This document shows positions 56,155-64,000 of a stretch of 64,000 nucleotides of DNA, in pieces; within the stretch, counting starts at the first letter, position 1, and each line of letters opens with the position of its first letter. The DNA lies in NCBI GenBank assembly GCA_017548075.1, contig JAFYNL010000003.1:20195-84194 (forward strand), in the 5' to 3' direction. Made by a program: the position numbers and the translations under genes. The notes under the pieces were generated by a model. That model saw only the letters and a program-made list of their open reading frames with translations. It made no database searches and was not told the DNA's origin. The DNA is from Bacteroidaceae bacterium (GTDB lineage Bacteria; Bacteroidota; Bacteroidia; Bacteroidales; Bacteroidaceae).

Positions 56155-57327
56155 TTATCTCAACTTGTTGCGGAGGAAATGTTGGCGAGTGTAAGCGAAG
56201 AAGAGAACGACGCCAAAAGCATTACTAACCCAAGCCGTCCAAAAGGCTGCGCCATAAGAGAAGTACTCTGCTGCCATTCCGCCAATGATTATTCCTAGTC
56301 CAACACCAGTTTCCCAAGCTGTGAAGAGAGTACTGTTGGCTGTTCCTCTTTGGGAAGAAGGAGCAAGGTTGATGAACATTGTCTGGAAGGCTGGGAACAT
56401 ATGTCCGTTGCCCAGACCTACGATGAGTGCGGCTCCGTAGAAGCCCCAAGCATTGTGAAGGGCTGCAAAGAGCAGATAGCCCATCAGCGAGATGAGTACG
56501 CCGTGAGTGGCATTTTCTGCGACCTTTCCTTTCCGCAAGCCTCTTGCTCCCACAAGTCGACTCGAAATCAGTCCCACACAAAGCAAAGTGAAGAATAGTC
56601 CTGTGCCAGTTGTGATGCCGAGTTCCTGCTTTGCATAGATGGCGATATAAGTGCTCACGACTCCATAAGAAAAGCTATAGAAGGCGATACAAAGCGCTTC
56701 GGGCCAACCTTTCAGCAAGAGGAAACGGTCGAGACTAATTGGCGTTTTGACCTCAACGAGTGGTCGAGGTTTCAGTTTCAGCGTACTATTGATGAGGAAG
56801 CCTATGCCTGCAGTTATGAGGGAAATGGTGAAGATGAGGTTGTAGTCGTGTGTCCATTGATAGATGAGCATTCCCATAGTTGGCGCAATAGCTGTGCCCA
56901 GGTTGTTGCTCAGCCCATAATAGCCGATGCCTTCTGCTCTTCTGCTCGAAGGAAGAACATCGATTGCAACCGTACTATTGGCAACAGTCGTGGCTCCCAT
57001 AGGTGCTCCATGAAGCGTTCGCAGGATGCAGAAAGAGAGTAGGGAACCTGCTATCAGGTAACCTCCAAAGAAGATGGCAAAGAGTCCGTAGCAAACGAGC
57101 AGAACGACTTTGCGAGGGAAGGAATCGACAAAGAAACCGCTGAAAGGACGAATCAGCAAAGCCGTCAAGGCATAACCGCTCAGCACCATTCCTGTCTCAT
57201 CCTTCGTAGCACCAAACACTTCGCTCAAATAAAGCGGGAAGAGTGGTGTAACGACCATGAAGGAGAAGTAGAGCATGAAGTTCGCACTCCACGCCTTCAG
57301 GTAATTGGAGTTCCAGAGTCGATCCAT
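56155..57327 (-). CDS. Major facilitator superfamily transporter
   Basis: 390 residues, about twelve membrane helices. Family features are ATKDETGMVLSGYALTALLIRPFSGFFVDSFPRK between helices 2 and 3, and VGLGNGHMFPAFQTMFINLAPSSQRGTANSTLFTAWETGVGLG in the second half. It resembles drug-type (YfcJ/AraJ-like) exporters; the substrate is unknown. Its start overlaps the stop of thrA (TAATG), so both are on one transcript. An export role for an amino acid is possible from this context, but not shown. Confidence 0.9.
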   Translation of the reverse strand: MDRLWNSNYLKAWSANFMLYFSFMVVTPLFPLYLSEVFGATKDETGMVLSGYALTALLIRPFSGFFVDSFPRKVVLLVCYGLFAIFFGGYLIAGSLLSFCILRTLHGAPMGATTVANSTVAIDVLPSSRRAEGIGYYGLSNNLGTAIAPTMGMLIYQWTHDYNLIFTISLITAGIGFLINSTLKLKPRPLVEVKTPISLDRFLLLKGWPEALCIAFYSFSYGVVSTYIAIYAKQELGITTGTGLFFTLLCVGLISSRLVGARGLRKGKVAENATHGVLISLMGYLLFAALHNAWGFYGAALIVGLGNGHMFPAFQTMFINLAPSSQRGTANSTLFTAWETGVGLGIIIGGMAAEYFSYGAAFWTAWVSNAFGVVLFFAYTRQHFLRNKLR

Positions 57328-59750
57328 TATGCAAGACTCATAATGTCTGCGAAGACGCCTGCAGCTGTGACGCTGGCTCCAGCTCCGTAGCCCTGAATGA
57401 GCATCGGGTATTCCTTGTAGCGCTCGGTAGTAAGCAGAACGATGTTGTTGCTGCCTTCAAGCCCATAGAAGGAGTGGTTGTTGTCGAACTCTTGCAGAGA
57501 AACGCTGGCTTTGCCATTCTCGAGTTTTGCCACAAAGCGCCAAACCTTCTTCTGTTCTTCAAGGGCTTGTCTGCGAGCCTCAAACTCAGCATCGAGGGAA
57601 GGCAGGTTCTTCCAGAAGTCCTCCAAAGTTCCATCGAAGAACGACTGAGGAATGAAGAGCTTGGCTTCCACATCCTCCTGACTGATTTCGTAACCTGATT
57701 CACGAGACAGGATAACGAGCTTGCGAATGACATCCTTGCCGCTCAAGTCGATGCGAGGATCTGGTTCGCTATAACCTTTCTCTTGTGCCAAACGAACTGT
57801 CTCGCTGAAAGGAATGTCCTTGCTTATAGTGTTAAAGATAAAGTTGAGCGTTCCACTCAGAACTGCCTCAATTCTAAGGATTTTATCACCTGAGTTGCGA
57901 AGGTCGTTGATGGTTCGAATGATAGGAAGTCCTGCGCCAACATTTGTCTCGAAGAGGAACTTAACGCCTCTCCTCTGACTGGTTTCTTTGAGCAGGCGAT
58001 AGTTGGCAAAGTCGCTGCTTGCCGCAATCTTATTGGCCGCAACAACATTGATGTTGTGCTCGAGGAAATCTGCATAAAGTCCGGCAACCTCAGGGCTCGC
58101 GGTACAATCCACGAAGACGCTATTGAAGATGTTCATGCCGATGACCTCATCATGAAGGCGTTTAATATCGCTCTCTGGTGCAGCAGCAAGGAGTTCGCGA
58201 TAGTTCTCGAGACTGATGCCTTCGCGAGTGAAGATGGCGTTGTGGCCATTTGCAATACCAACGATGTTGAGTTTCAGTCGAAGTTCCTGCTTCAGCTTTT
58301 CCTGTTGCTGATGGATCTGTTCCAAGAGACTTCCACCAACAGTTCCTACGCCACAGATAAAGAGGTTAAGTACTTGATACTCAGAGAGGAAGAAGCTGTC
58401 GTGAATCACATTGAGAGCTTTGCGAAGGAAGTCCTGCTTGATGACGAAAGAGATGTTGGTCTCGCTTGCACCCTGAGCAAAAGCAATCACGCTGATACCA
58501 GAACGGCCAAGTGTTCCGAAGAGCTTGCCAGCAATACCAGGAACGTGCCTCATGTTTTCGCCCACAATAGCGACTGTGGCCAAGCCTTTGTCTGCATGCA
58601 TTGGGAACATCGAACCATCCTCAATCTCCTTCTGGAACTCGATGTTCAGCACCCTGCAAGCCTCGTCTGCATCCTCATCCTGAACGCCAAGAGTTGTGCT
58701 GTTCTCACTGGAAGCCTGGCTGACCATAAAGACGCTGATGCCGTTGTCTGCAAGGCAAGTAAAGATGCGACGGTTCACACCAATCACACCAACCATCGAA
58801 AGGCCTGCAACTGTGATGAGAGTCGTTCCTTTAATGCTGGAAATACCTTTAATGCTCCTCGAGTCGCTCTTCACTTCATCTTTTATGATGGAGCCTGCAG
58901 CATCGGGATTGAAGGTATTCTTGACGAGAATAGGAATGTGCTTGATGCAAACGGGATAAATCGTTGGCGGATAGATGACTTTTGCTCCGAAGTTGCTCAA
59001 CTCCATTGCTTCTATGTAGCTCAGCTCTGGAATCACATAAGCAGAGCTTATGACTTTCGGATCGGCTGTCATGAAGCCATCGACATCGGTCCAAATCTCG
59101 AGCACACTTGCATCCAGAGCCGCAGCAATGATGCTGGCAGTATAGTCGCTACCACCTCTTCCCAAGTTGGTTATTTCGCCGCTCTCAGCATCGGTACTGA
59201 TGAAGCCACCAACGACGCTTCTCTGCGGAACATTCTCCCAAGTTTTCTGAACGAGTTTGTTGCTCAATTCTCTGACGAGACGGTTCTTGCCAGCCTTGAA
59301 TTCAGTCTTGATGGACTCGCGACTATCGAACCACTTAGCCCCATCAATCAAAGTCGCAACTATCTGACTGCTAATGCGTTCGCCGTATGAAACAATGGCA
59401 GCTTGCGTTTTAGGACTGAGGTCGCGGATGAGGTAAACACCTTGATAAATGCTGCGAAGTTCGTCGAGCAACTCCCCAACCACAGCCAAAAGTTTCTCTC
59501 GCTTCTCGCCAGCAGGGATGATGCCATCAATCATTTCTTCGTGCCGAGCCTTTATCTCCTCGAAAGACTGCTGATAGGCACAATCGCCCTCCACAGCCAT
59601 CTGACTGGTTTTGATGAGTTTATCGGTAACGCCACCAAGGGCACTGACCACCACGATAACAGGTTCTTCCTGCTTCTCGACGATCTGCTTTACACTCAGA
59701 ATGCTTTCTACGGAACCGACAGAAGTTCCGCCAAACTTCAGTACTTTCAT
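57327..59750 (-). CDS. thrA: Bifunctional aspartokinase / homoserine dehydrogenase
   Basis: Phosphorylates aspartate and reduces aspartate semialdehyde to homoserine, the first and third steps toward threonine, methionine and lysine. It has 807 residues from the ATG at 59748-59750; the frame upstream of this runs through the promoter. Kinase domain about 1-285 (KFGGTSVGS at 4-12, LGRGGSDYTASIIAAALDA near 215). ACT regulatory region about 310-455. Homoserine dehydrogenase about 460-807 (GVGTVGGSLLEQI near 468, NKIAASSDFANYRLL, FLFETNVGAGLPIIRTI). It is probably feedback-inhibited by threonine, as for this family. The MFS gene follows with overlap. Confidence 0.96.
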   Translation of the reverse strand: MKVLKFGGTSVGSVESILSVKQIVEKQEEPVIVVVSALGGVTDKLIKTSQMAVEGDCAYQQSFEEIKARHEEMIDGIIPAGEKREKLLAVVGELLDELRSIYQGVYLIRDLSPKTQAAIVSYGERISSQIVATLIDGAKWFDSRESIKTEFKAGKNRLVRELSNKLVQKTWENVPQRSVVGGFISTDAESGEITNLGRGGSDYTASIIAAALDASVLEIWTDVDGFMTADPKVISSAYVIPELSYIEAMELSNFGAKVIYPPTIYPVCIKHIPILVKNTFNPDAAGSIIKDEVKSDSRSIKGISSIKGTTLITVAGLSMVGVIGVNRRIFTCLADNGISVFMVSQASSENSTTLGVQDEDADEACRVLNIEFQKEIEDGSMFPMHADKGLATVAIVGENMRHVPGIAGKLFGTLGRSGISVIAFAQGASETNISFVIKQDFLRKALNVIHDSFFLSEYQVLNLFICGVGTVGGSLLEQIHQQQEKLKQELRLKLNIVGIANGHNAIFTREGISLENYRELLAAAPESDIKRLHDEVIGMNIFNSVFVDCTASPEVAGLYADFLEHNINVVAANKIAASSDFANYRLLKETSQRRGVKFLFETNVGAGLPIIRTINDLRNSGDKILRIEAVLSGTLNFIFNTISKDIPFSETVRLAQEKGYSEPDPRIDLSGKDVIRKLVILSRESGYEISQEDVEAKLFIPQSFFDGTLEDFWKNLPSLDAEFEARRQALEEQKKVWRFVAKLENGKASVSLQEFDNNHSFYGLEGSNNIVLLTTERYKEYPMLIQGYGAGASVTAAGVFADIMSLA

Positions 59751-59774
59751 CCTTGCTCTATTCGATTTTGCGTG

Positions 59775-59782
59775 CAAAGGTA
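59775..59782 (-). promoter_or_regulatory. Promoter -7 element for thrA-MFS
   Basis: TACCTTTG followed by C on the minus strand, 25 bp before the thrA ATG. No leader peptide or riboswitch fits in the remaining space. Confidence 0.65.
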
Positions 59783-59861
59783 CGAATAAGCGAGAGAAAT
59801 GCCAAATTTATTTGAGGTTTTCCGAGCGAAAATGTAGCTCGACGATAGTCAAGGTACAAAA

Positions 59862-59893
59862 AATTAAGAATTAAGAGTGAAGAGTGAAGAATT
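59862..59893. repeat. Heptamer tract before the FAD oxidoreductase
   Basis: ATTAAGA ATTAAGA GTGAAGA GTGAAGA ATT, exact 7-bp units, just upstream of the promoter element. Confidence 0.85.
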
Positions 59894-59898
59894 ATTTT

Positions 59899-59906
59899 TA
59901 CCTTTG
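59899..59906 (+). promoter_or_regulatory. Promoter -7 element for the FAD oxidoreductase
   Basis: TACCTTTG followed by C, 19 bp before the ATG at 59925. This places the start after it and excludes the upstream in-frame GTG. Confidence 0.65.
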
Positions 59907-59924
59907 CATGCAAATGGTAAACTA

Positions 59925-61475
59925 ATGGTACACGAACTAACCCTTCGCATACTGCCCAGACAGGCTTACAACGAGCAGAGCATCTTGGCTTATCTCAGAC
60001 AGGAGAAAGGTCTGGAGGCTCAGGCTGTCCGTGTGCTCAAAAGAAGTATTGATGCGCGTCAAAGGACAATCTTTGTCAATCTGACGATAAAGGCTTATGT
60101 GAACGAGGAGCCGCCTCTGTTGGACTTCGAACCCTATGTCTATCAGGATGTTAGCGAGAAGCCTGCGGTAATTGTGGTTGGAGCAGGTCCTGGTGGATTG
60201 TTTGCTGCTTTGCGACTCATTGAGCTTGGTTTGAAGCCAATCATTGTGGAGAGAGGTAAGGATGTTCGTGAGCGCAAGAAAGATATTGCTCGCATTCGTC
60301 CTGAACAAAAGGTCGATCCTGAGAGCAATTACAGCTTTGGTGAGGGTGGGGCAGGAGCCTATAGCGACGGAAAACTCTATACTCGCAGCAAGAAGCGCGG
60401 CAATACTGACCGCATTCTACAAATCTTTGTGCAGCATGGAGCAAGTCCGGCCATTCTCTCAGATGCCCATCCTCACATCGGAACAGACCGCCTGCCTCGA
60501 GTTATCGAAAACATGAGAAAGACGATTCTTGGTTGTGGTGGAGAAGTGCATTTCCAGACGAAGATGACGGAACTCATCATCGAAGAGGGTAGGGTGTGCG
60601 GCATTAAGACGCAGGACAGAGAGATGCGAGCTTCTGCCGTCATTCTTGCTACTGGTCATTCGGCTCGCGATGTCTATCGGCACTTGGCTGCGAGTGGGAT
60701 TGAGATTGAAGCGAAGGGACTTGCCATTGGCGTTCGTTTGGAGCATCCTGCAGAGCTTATCGACCAGATTCAATATCATAGTCGCGAAGGTCGCGGAAAG
60801 TGGCTTCCTGCAGCCGAATACAGTCTTGTCACTCAGGTTCAGGGACGCGGAGTTTATAGCTTCTGTATGTGTCCTGGTGGCTTTGTGGTGCCTGCTGCAA
60901 GCGGTCCTGAGCAAGTCGTGGTGAACGGTATGAGTCCTTCGAATCGCAATGGTCGTTGGAGCAATAGCGGAATGGTGGTGGAAACGGACCCCCTAACCCC
61001 CTTTAGGGGGAATGATGATTCTCCCCTTCGAATGATGCTATTGCAGGAGGAACTCGAGCGCCAGTGTTGGTTGCAAGCGAATCAGAAGCAAACCGCTCCG
61101 GCTCAGCGAATGACGGACTTTGTGAATGGTCGGCTCTCGGCTTCTCTCAACCCTTCTTCCTACGCTCCTGGCTTGATTGCGAGCCCCCTGCATTTCTGGC
61201 TGCCAGAGTTCATCAGCACGCGTCTGCGAGAGGCTTTCAAGCTGTGGGGAAAGCAGAAACACGGATTCTTGACCAACGAAGCGACGGTTATCGGCATCGA
61301 GACGCGCACAAGCAGTCCCGTTCGCATTCTTCGCGATAATGAGACCTTGCAACACATTCGCATCTCAGGCCTCTTCCCTTGTGGCGAAGGAGCGGGTTAT
61401 GCAGGTGGAATCGTGAGTGCAGCCGTCGATGGAGAGCGTTGTGCCGAGTCAGCCGCAGCCTACCTCAACATTTGA
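59925..61475 (+). CDS. FAD-dependent oxidoreductase (COG2509 type)
   Basis: 516 residues from the ATG at 59925-59927. The N-terminal about 85 residues form a small domain (VHELTLRILPRQAYNEQSILAYLRQEKGLEAQAVRVLKRSIDARQ) found before the dinucleotide fold in this family. VIVVGAGPGGLFAALRLIELG near residue 84 binds the FAD, and SFGEGGAGAYSDGKLYTR is the family's hallmark. VILATGHSARDVYRHLAASGIEIEAKGLAIGVRLEHP and FPCGEGAGYAGGIVSAAVDGERCAE follow. The physiological substrate is not known. An in-frame palindromic insert lies at 60989-61010. Confidence 0.88.
   Translation: MVHELTLRILPRQAYNEQSILAYLRQEKGLEAQAVRVLKRSIDARQRTIFVNLTIKAYVNEEPPLLDFEPYVYQDVSEKPAVIVVGAGPGGLFAALRLIELGLKPIIVERGKDVRERKKDIARIRPEQKVDPESNYSFGEGGAGAYSDGKLYTRSKKRGNTDRILQIFVQHGASPAILSDAHPHIGTDRLPRVIENMRKTILGCGGEVHFQTKMTELIIEEGRVCGIKTQDREMRASAVILATGHSARDVYRHLAASGIEIEAKGLAIGVRLEHPAELIDQIQYHSREGRGKWLPAAEYSLVTQVQGRGVYSFCMCPGGFVVPAASGPEQVVVNGMSPSNRNGRWSNSGMVVETDPLTPFRGNDDSPLRMMLLQEELERQCWLQANQKQTAPAQRMTDFVNGRLSASLNPSSYAPGLIASPLHFWLPEFISTRLREAFKLWGKQKHGFLTNEATVIGIETRTSSPVRILRDNETLQHIRISGLFPCGEGAGYAGGIVSAAVDGERCAESAAAYLNI
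60989..61010. repeat. G/C-rich palindromic insert in the FAD oxidoreductase gene
   Basis: CCCCCTAA...TTTAGGGGG hairpin followed by a CCCC tract, encoding about DPLTPFRGNDDSPLR in frame between conserved parts of the protein. Confidence 0.7.
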
Positions 61476-61507
61476 TTCTTCACTCTTCATTCTTCACTCT
61501 TCACTTA
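61475..61507. repeat. Heptamer tract between convergent genes
   Basis: ATTCTTCACTCTTCATTCTT then CACTCTTCACTT, units TTCACTC/TTCATTC, between the FAD oxidoreductase stop and the esterase stop. The minus-strand esterase stop falls inside the tract. Confidence 0.75.
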
Positions 61508-63594
61508 ATATCCTCCCAATCGTCTGTACGGAACGGTCCTACAGGCAGTCCTGACTGCGTCTTGAAGTTGCATTCCGGATTGTCGGCCCAAGCATAGCGA
61601 ACGGCTACTGGATGCGGCACTTCAGGACATTCTACAACCACTCGCCAAACAAACTGCCCATTGCCTTCTGTAAAGGCCTTTGCCGTGTGCCATTCGTGGT
61701 CTGGACCAGCGATGGAGAAGCCCTTGATGTCCGAGTTTTCCTCGAGCATATCGCTTCCTTGAGTGGGCAGGAAAGAAAGCAAAGCCTTGCCATCTACGAC
61801 GCTCATTTGCATGTATTCAGGAGCTGCGCAGGGCTCTTCCTTGCCATAAGTTCTGTTGAGAGCCAGCAGAGCCAGACGACGACCAACTTCCTGCTTGTTC
61901 TTCGGATGAATATCGTTCGACATGCCGATGTCGATGTTCACAGCCATTCCAACACCATCCAGTCGCAGAGCCTTTCGCTGTGCCTCACGAATAGCTGCCC
62001 AGCCCGACTTAGGTTGCAACGGCTTGCGCTCTAAATAGTTGGCAATCTGCACGAAATAGAAGGGTAGGGCTTTCGAGTTTGTATTCTGCATCATGAACCT
62101 GCGACGACCTTCCTGAGGCTCTGGCTTGGGGTAGGAAGCAACCTCGGAATTCTTGTTGAAGCGAGTCTGCCAGTCGAGAATCAAAGCTTGGAAGAGGCTC
62201 TCGTATTGCACGGCTCTGCCCACATTCGAGCAACCCTGATACCAAAGGAAACCGCGAACGGGCATCGAGAGGAACGGTGCCACCATACTGTTGTAGAGGC
62301 CTGCCGGATACCATGCGCTATTGGGGGCTGCGGGCTCCGTCATTGTCTCGCTCGCTTTGATGTCAGCCGCATCTACGCTCTTCTTGAACTTCCAGTCGCC
62401 AGCAAGCGATATGTTTGTGTTTCCTGCAGTAAGATAGAAATCCTTTGCTTCCTTCGAGAAGCCACCTTCTACGCCTGTATCGTTGATGCGAACAGCGAGA
62501 ATGTTCTTGCCAGCCTTCACCAGTTTGCCAGGGACGGTATAGCTGCGATTTGCCATCCAACCCGAAGTCATGCCCACACGCTCGCCATTCCAATATGTAA
62601 TGTCCTCGTCGTCGATGGCACCTAACTCCAGCTTCAGGTCCTTGCCGGCAAGCAATGCAGGAATGTCCACTTCCTTGCGCATCCAGACAATGCCGTCGAA
62701 CTCCTTCAGCTCGTCAACCTTGCTCCACGAAAGTGGCTGTTTAGCGGACTTCCAGCCCGAATCATTGAAATCCGTTGCCGCCCAAATGGCTTGGTCTATT
62801 TGACCTTTCTCCAGGCCTTGGTCGCCCTCGTAAGCTTCACGCATCCACTCCCTGCGTTCCTCCTGATAGAGTTGTTCTATCTTGTCTTCGTCGAAGCCCG
62901 TTTCAAAGGCTTTCTTGGCATGTTCTTGGAAACCTATTACATTCCTGAGAGCCTCCAGGCTGGGCCAACTCTCGGCAGGTGTGCCACCCCAAGAACTGTT
63001 GACCACTCCGACTGCAATGCCCAGCTTCTCCGACACCTCGCGAGCAAAGAAATAGGCAGCCGCCGAGAACTCCTTCACCATCTCGGGCGAGCAGACTGCC
63101 CAACCCTTTGTGTGACCGAGAGGAACCTTTGTCTGCGGAGTGTGAGCAACGACCTTCTCCACTTGGAACAGACGGACGAGCGGATGATTGGCGTTGGCCA
63201 CTTCCTGTTCGTAGTTCTGCACTTTTCCCCAGCCTTCGACGGGCATTTCCATGTTCGACTGACCGCTGCAGAACCATACCTCGCCACTCATTACATTCTC
63301 CAGAACCAGCTTCTTGCCATCGTCGAATGTGAGCGTATAAGGACCTCCGGCAGAGGGTACATTAAGGTCAAATTCAAAAGCTCCAGTCGCTTTGTCGGCA
63401 ACGGATTTCACGGTTTTCTTGTCCCACGAAGTCGTAATTTTCACGGTGGCACCTTTCTTGGCCGTAGCTTGAAGGTGCACTTTCGTGCGTTGTTGCAGAA
63501 CCATGTTCGAGGTCATCCATCCAGGCAGAACGACGTCGGCCCAAGTCATAGCCGTGCAGAGCGCAGCAGCAAGCAGTAAAAGAGAGCGTTTCAT
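61501..63594 (-). CDS. Sialate O-acetylesterase-like carbohydrate esterase, exported
   Basis: 697 residues, signal peptide 1-19 (KRSLLLLAAALCTAMTWA). SGNH-type esterase with catalytic Ser113 in CSGQSNMEMPV, a GTPAESW motif (about 211-217), and the C-terminal Asp/His in IDIGMSNDIHPKNKQEVG. A GH2-like beta-sandwich is inserted between SGNH motifs (about 285-425), usual for the Bacteroidetes members. It removes O-acetyl groups from sialic acid or other acetylated sugars; the latter (pectin, xylan) is equally possible given the island at 40-56 kb. The final codons overlap a heptamer tract. Confidence 0.9.
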   Translation of the reverse strand: MKRSLLLLAAALCTAMTWADVVLPGWMTSNMVLQQRTKVHLQATAKKGATVKITTSWDKKTVKSVADKATGAFEFDLNVPSAGGPYTLTFDDGKKLVLENVMSGEVWFCSGQSNMEMPVEGWGKVQNYEQEVANANHPLVRLFQVEKVVAHTPQTKVPLGHTKGWAVCSPEMVKEFSAAAYFFAREVSEKLGIAVGVVNSSWGGTPAESWPSLEALRNVIGFQEHAKKAFETGFDEDKIEQLYQEERREWMREAYEGDQGLEKGQIDQAIWAATDFNDSGWKSAKQPLSWSKVDELKEFDGIVWMRKEVDIPALLAGKDLKLELGAIDDEDITYWNGERVGMTSGWMANRSYTVPGKLVKAGKNILAVRINDTGVEGGFSKEAKDFYLTAGNTNISLAGDWKFKKSVDAADIKASETMTEPAAPNSAWYPAGLYNSMVAPFLSMPVRGFLWYQGCSNVGRAVQYESLFQALILDWQTRFNKNSEVASYPKPEPQEGRRRFMMQNTNSKALPFYFVQIANYLERKPLQPKSGWAAIREAQRKALRLDGVGMAVNIDIGMSNDIHPKNKQEVGRRLALLALNRTYGKEEPCAAPEYMQMSVVDGKALLSFLPTQGSDMLEENSDIKGFSIAGPDHEWHTAKAFTEGNGQFVWRVVVECPEVPHPVAVRYAWADNPECNFKTQSGLPVGPFRTDDWEDIK

Positions 63595-63623
63595 ATCAGT
63601 TAGGTTTAGTTGTTTTCGCCTTG

Positions 63624-63631
63624 CAAATTTA
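63624..63631 (-). promoter_or_regulatory. Promoter -7 element for the esterase
   Basis: TAAATTTG followed by C on the minus strand, 30 bp before the esterase ATG. Confidence 0.6.
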
Positions 63632-63659
63632 CGGAAAATAGTTTAAACGGCCAAAACTT

Positions 63660-63735
63660 AGATCACGTTAATTGCAATTTTTATGTGTGAGGATTGCAAA
63701 CTTAGCGAGTTTTGTGGCCACTTTCAACACGCCGC
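63660..63735. repeat. 22-bp repeat array H (degenerate)
   Basis: Weak units with cores near 682, 704 and 726 of this kilobase (TATGTG, AGCGAG, AACACG), 22 bp apart, and a possible fourth at 660. Recognisable mainly by period and the ATTGCAA flank. Confidence 0.55.
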
Positions 63736-63756
63736 GTTTTGCTTTCTTTCACGTTG

Positions 63757-63764
63757 CAAAGGTA
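63757..63764 (-). promoter_or_regulatory. Second promoter-like -7 element, no gene directly downstream
   Basis: TACCTTTG followed by C on the minus strand, 163 bp before the esterase ATG. It could be a distal esterase promoter or start a small RNA. Confidence 0.45.
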
Positions 63765-63901
63765 CGGCAGTTTCGTTGCGGTCTACGAATTTCTGAGCAA
63801 CTTTTTTACATGTTTTTCAAAAATATTTTTTTTATAGGTTCACGTGCGCGCGGAGGTAATATATTTTGTCGTGAAATTTCCATTTCCGAGCGGGGGCGCA
63901 G

Positions 63902-63925
63902 TCATTAAGTCATTAAGTCATTAGT
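63902..63925. repeat. Octamer/heptamer tract TCATTAAG
   Basis: TCATTAAG TCATTAAG TCATTAG TCAT, directly at the end of the gene running in from the right. Confidence 0.7.
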
Positions 63926-64000
63926 CATCCTCTACGAACTTCGGGCTTACGTGTCGGAGAACTTTCGCCTTGAGGTCGGCGATTCCGCCGTTTGGGTCAA
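63921..64000 (-). CDS. C-terminal end of an unidentified protein
   Basis: The minus strand shows 25 codons ending in DPNGGIADLK, AKVLRHVSPK, FVEDD and a TAA stop at 63921-63923. The codon use is like that of the neighbours (GC-rich third positions), so this is a real gene end. I do not recognise the family from this fragment. Confidence 0.6.
   Translation of the reverse strand, partial: DPNGGIADLKAKVLRHVSPKFVEDD

Larger units (their letters stand above)
63595..63920. other. Spacer before the esterase
   Basis: 326 bp holding the esterase promoter, degenerate array H, a second promoter-like element at 63757-63764 and, at its right end, a TCATTAAG tract. No gene is evident. Confidence 0.5.

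Noticed and set aside
58056-59390. A 444-codon open frame opposite thrA, and a 404-codon one opposite rnfC (4929-6143)
   Set aside because: Both are mirror frames of well-recognised enzymes; their translations are rich in Cys, His and Leu without any pattern.
63672-63908. A 78-codon open frame in the spacer before the esterase
   Set aside because: It crosses array H and the second promoter-like element, has no family resemblance and an unlikely composition (many Phe, Cys and Arg).

Overview
This window looks like chromosomal DNA from a member of the Bacteroidales, most likely Prevotellaceae or a close relative. The evidence is: repeated promoter elements of the Bacteroidetes type (TAnnTTTG close upstream of starts), almost no Shine-Dalgarno signals, an Rnf operon ending in galE, a streptopain-like (C10) protease with a Spi-type propeptide, a type IX secretion sorting-domain protein, a fused aspartokinase/homoserine dehydrogenase, and many secreted pectin-active enzymes. 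I see no tRNA, CRISPR array, insertion sequence or prophage.

Layout. 0-7.6 kb: a C10 protease fragment, then a leftward operon rseC-rnfB-rnfC-rnfD-rnfG-rnfE-rnfA-galE. 7.6-20.6 kb: mostly housekeeping genes (ispE, a YihY-family protein, the RNase P RNA, a Gfo/Idh/MocA oxidoreductase, an N-acetylneuraminate-lyase-like aldolase, purB, a pseudouridine synthase with a long disordered arginine/glycine-rich head, asnS, a leftward ECF sigma-SOD-AlkD operon, mazG). 20.6-29.8 kb: an ECF sigma/anti-sigma/Spy-like operon, a tiny sorting-domain protein, a FAS1 lipoprotein, a MATE transporter with a phosphodiesterase, and a large macroglobulin-like secreted protein. 30.5-34.5 kb: a sodium-translocating methylmalonyl-CoA decarboxylase operon whose biotin carrier has two biotinyl domains. 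34.5-39.7 kb: an alanine/glycine symporter, xseA-xseB, ilvE, ribH and a TPR protein.

39.9-56 kb is a carbohydrate island: a LacZ-type GH2 facing left, and facing right a GH2, a GH105-GH106 fusion, a GH28-CE12 fusion, another GH2, a small membrane protein, a DUF1080 protein and a Gfo/Idh/MocA oxidoreductase. The set fits breakdown of rhamnogalacturonan I: removal of unsaturated uronic acid, rhamnose, galacturonic acid, acetyl groups and galactose side chains, plus a possible 3-keto-glycoside route. There is no SusC/SusD pair or regulator in the window. 56-64 kb: an MFS transporter with the aspartokinase/homoserine dehydrogenase, an FAD-dependent oxidoreductase, a sialate O-acetylesterase, and the end of an unidentified gene.

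Sodium ties several genes together: Rnf can build a Na+ or H+ gradient, the decarboxylase exports Na+, and the amino-acid symporter spends the gradient.

The most striking non-genic feature is a family of eight intergenic arrays of an exact 22-bp period. The unit core is the two-fold symmetric TTAAC-AC-GTTAA, and array ends carry CAGTTA/TAACTG caps. Two of the arrays, 16 kb apart, are nearly identical. Other repeat classes (heptanucleotide tracts and G/C-rich palindromes) lie between genes and have also been inserted, in frame, into the coding sequences of at least four enzymes.
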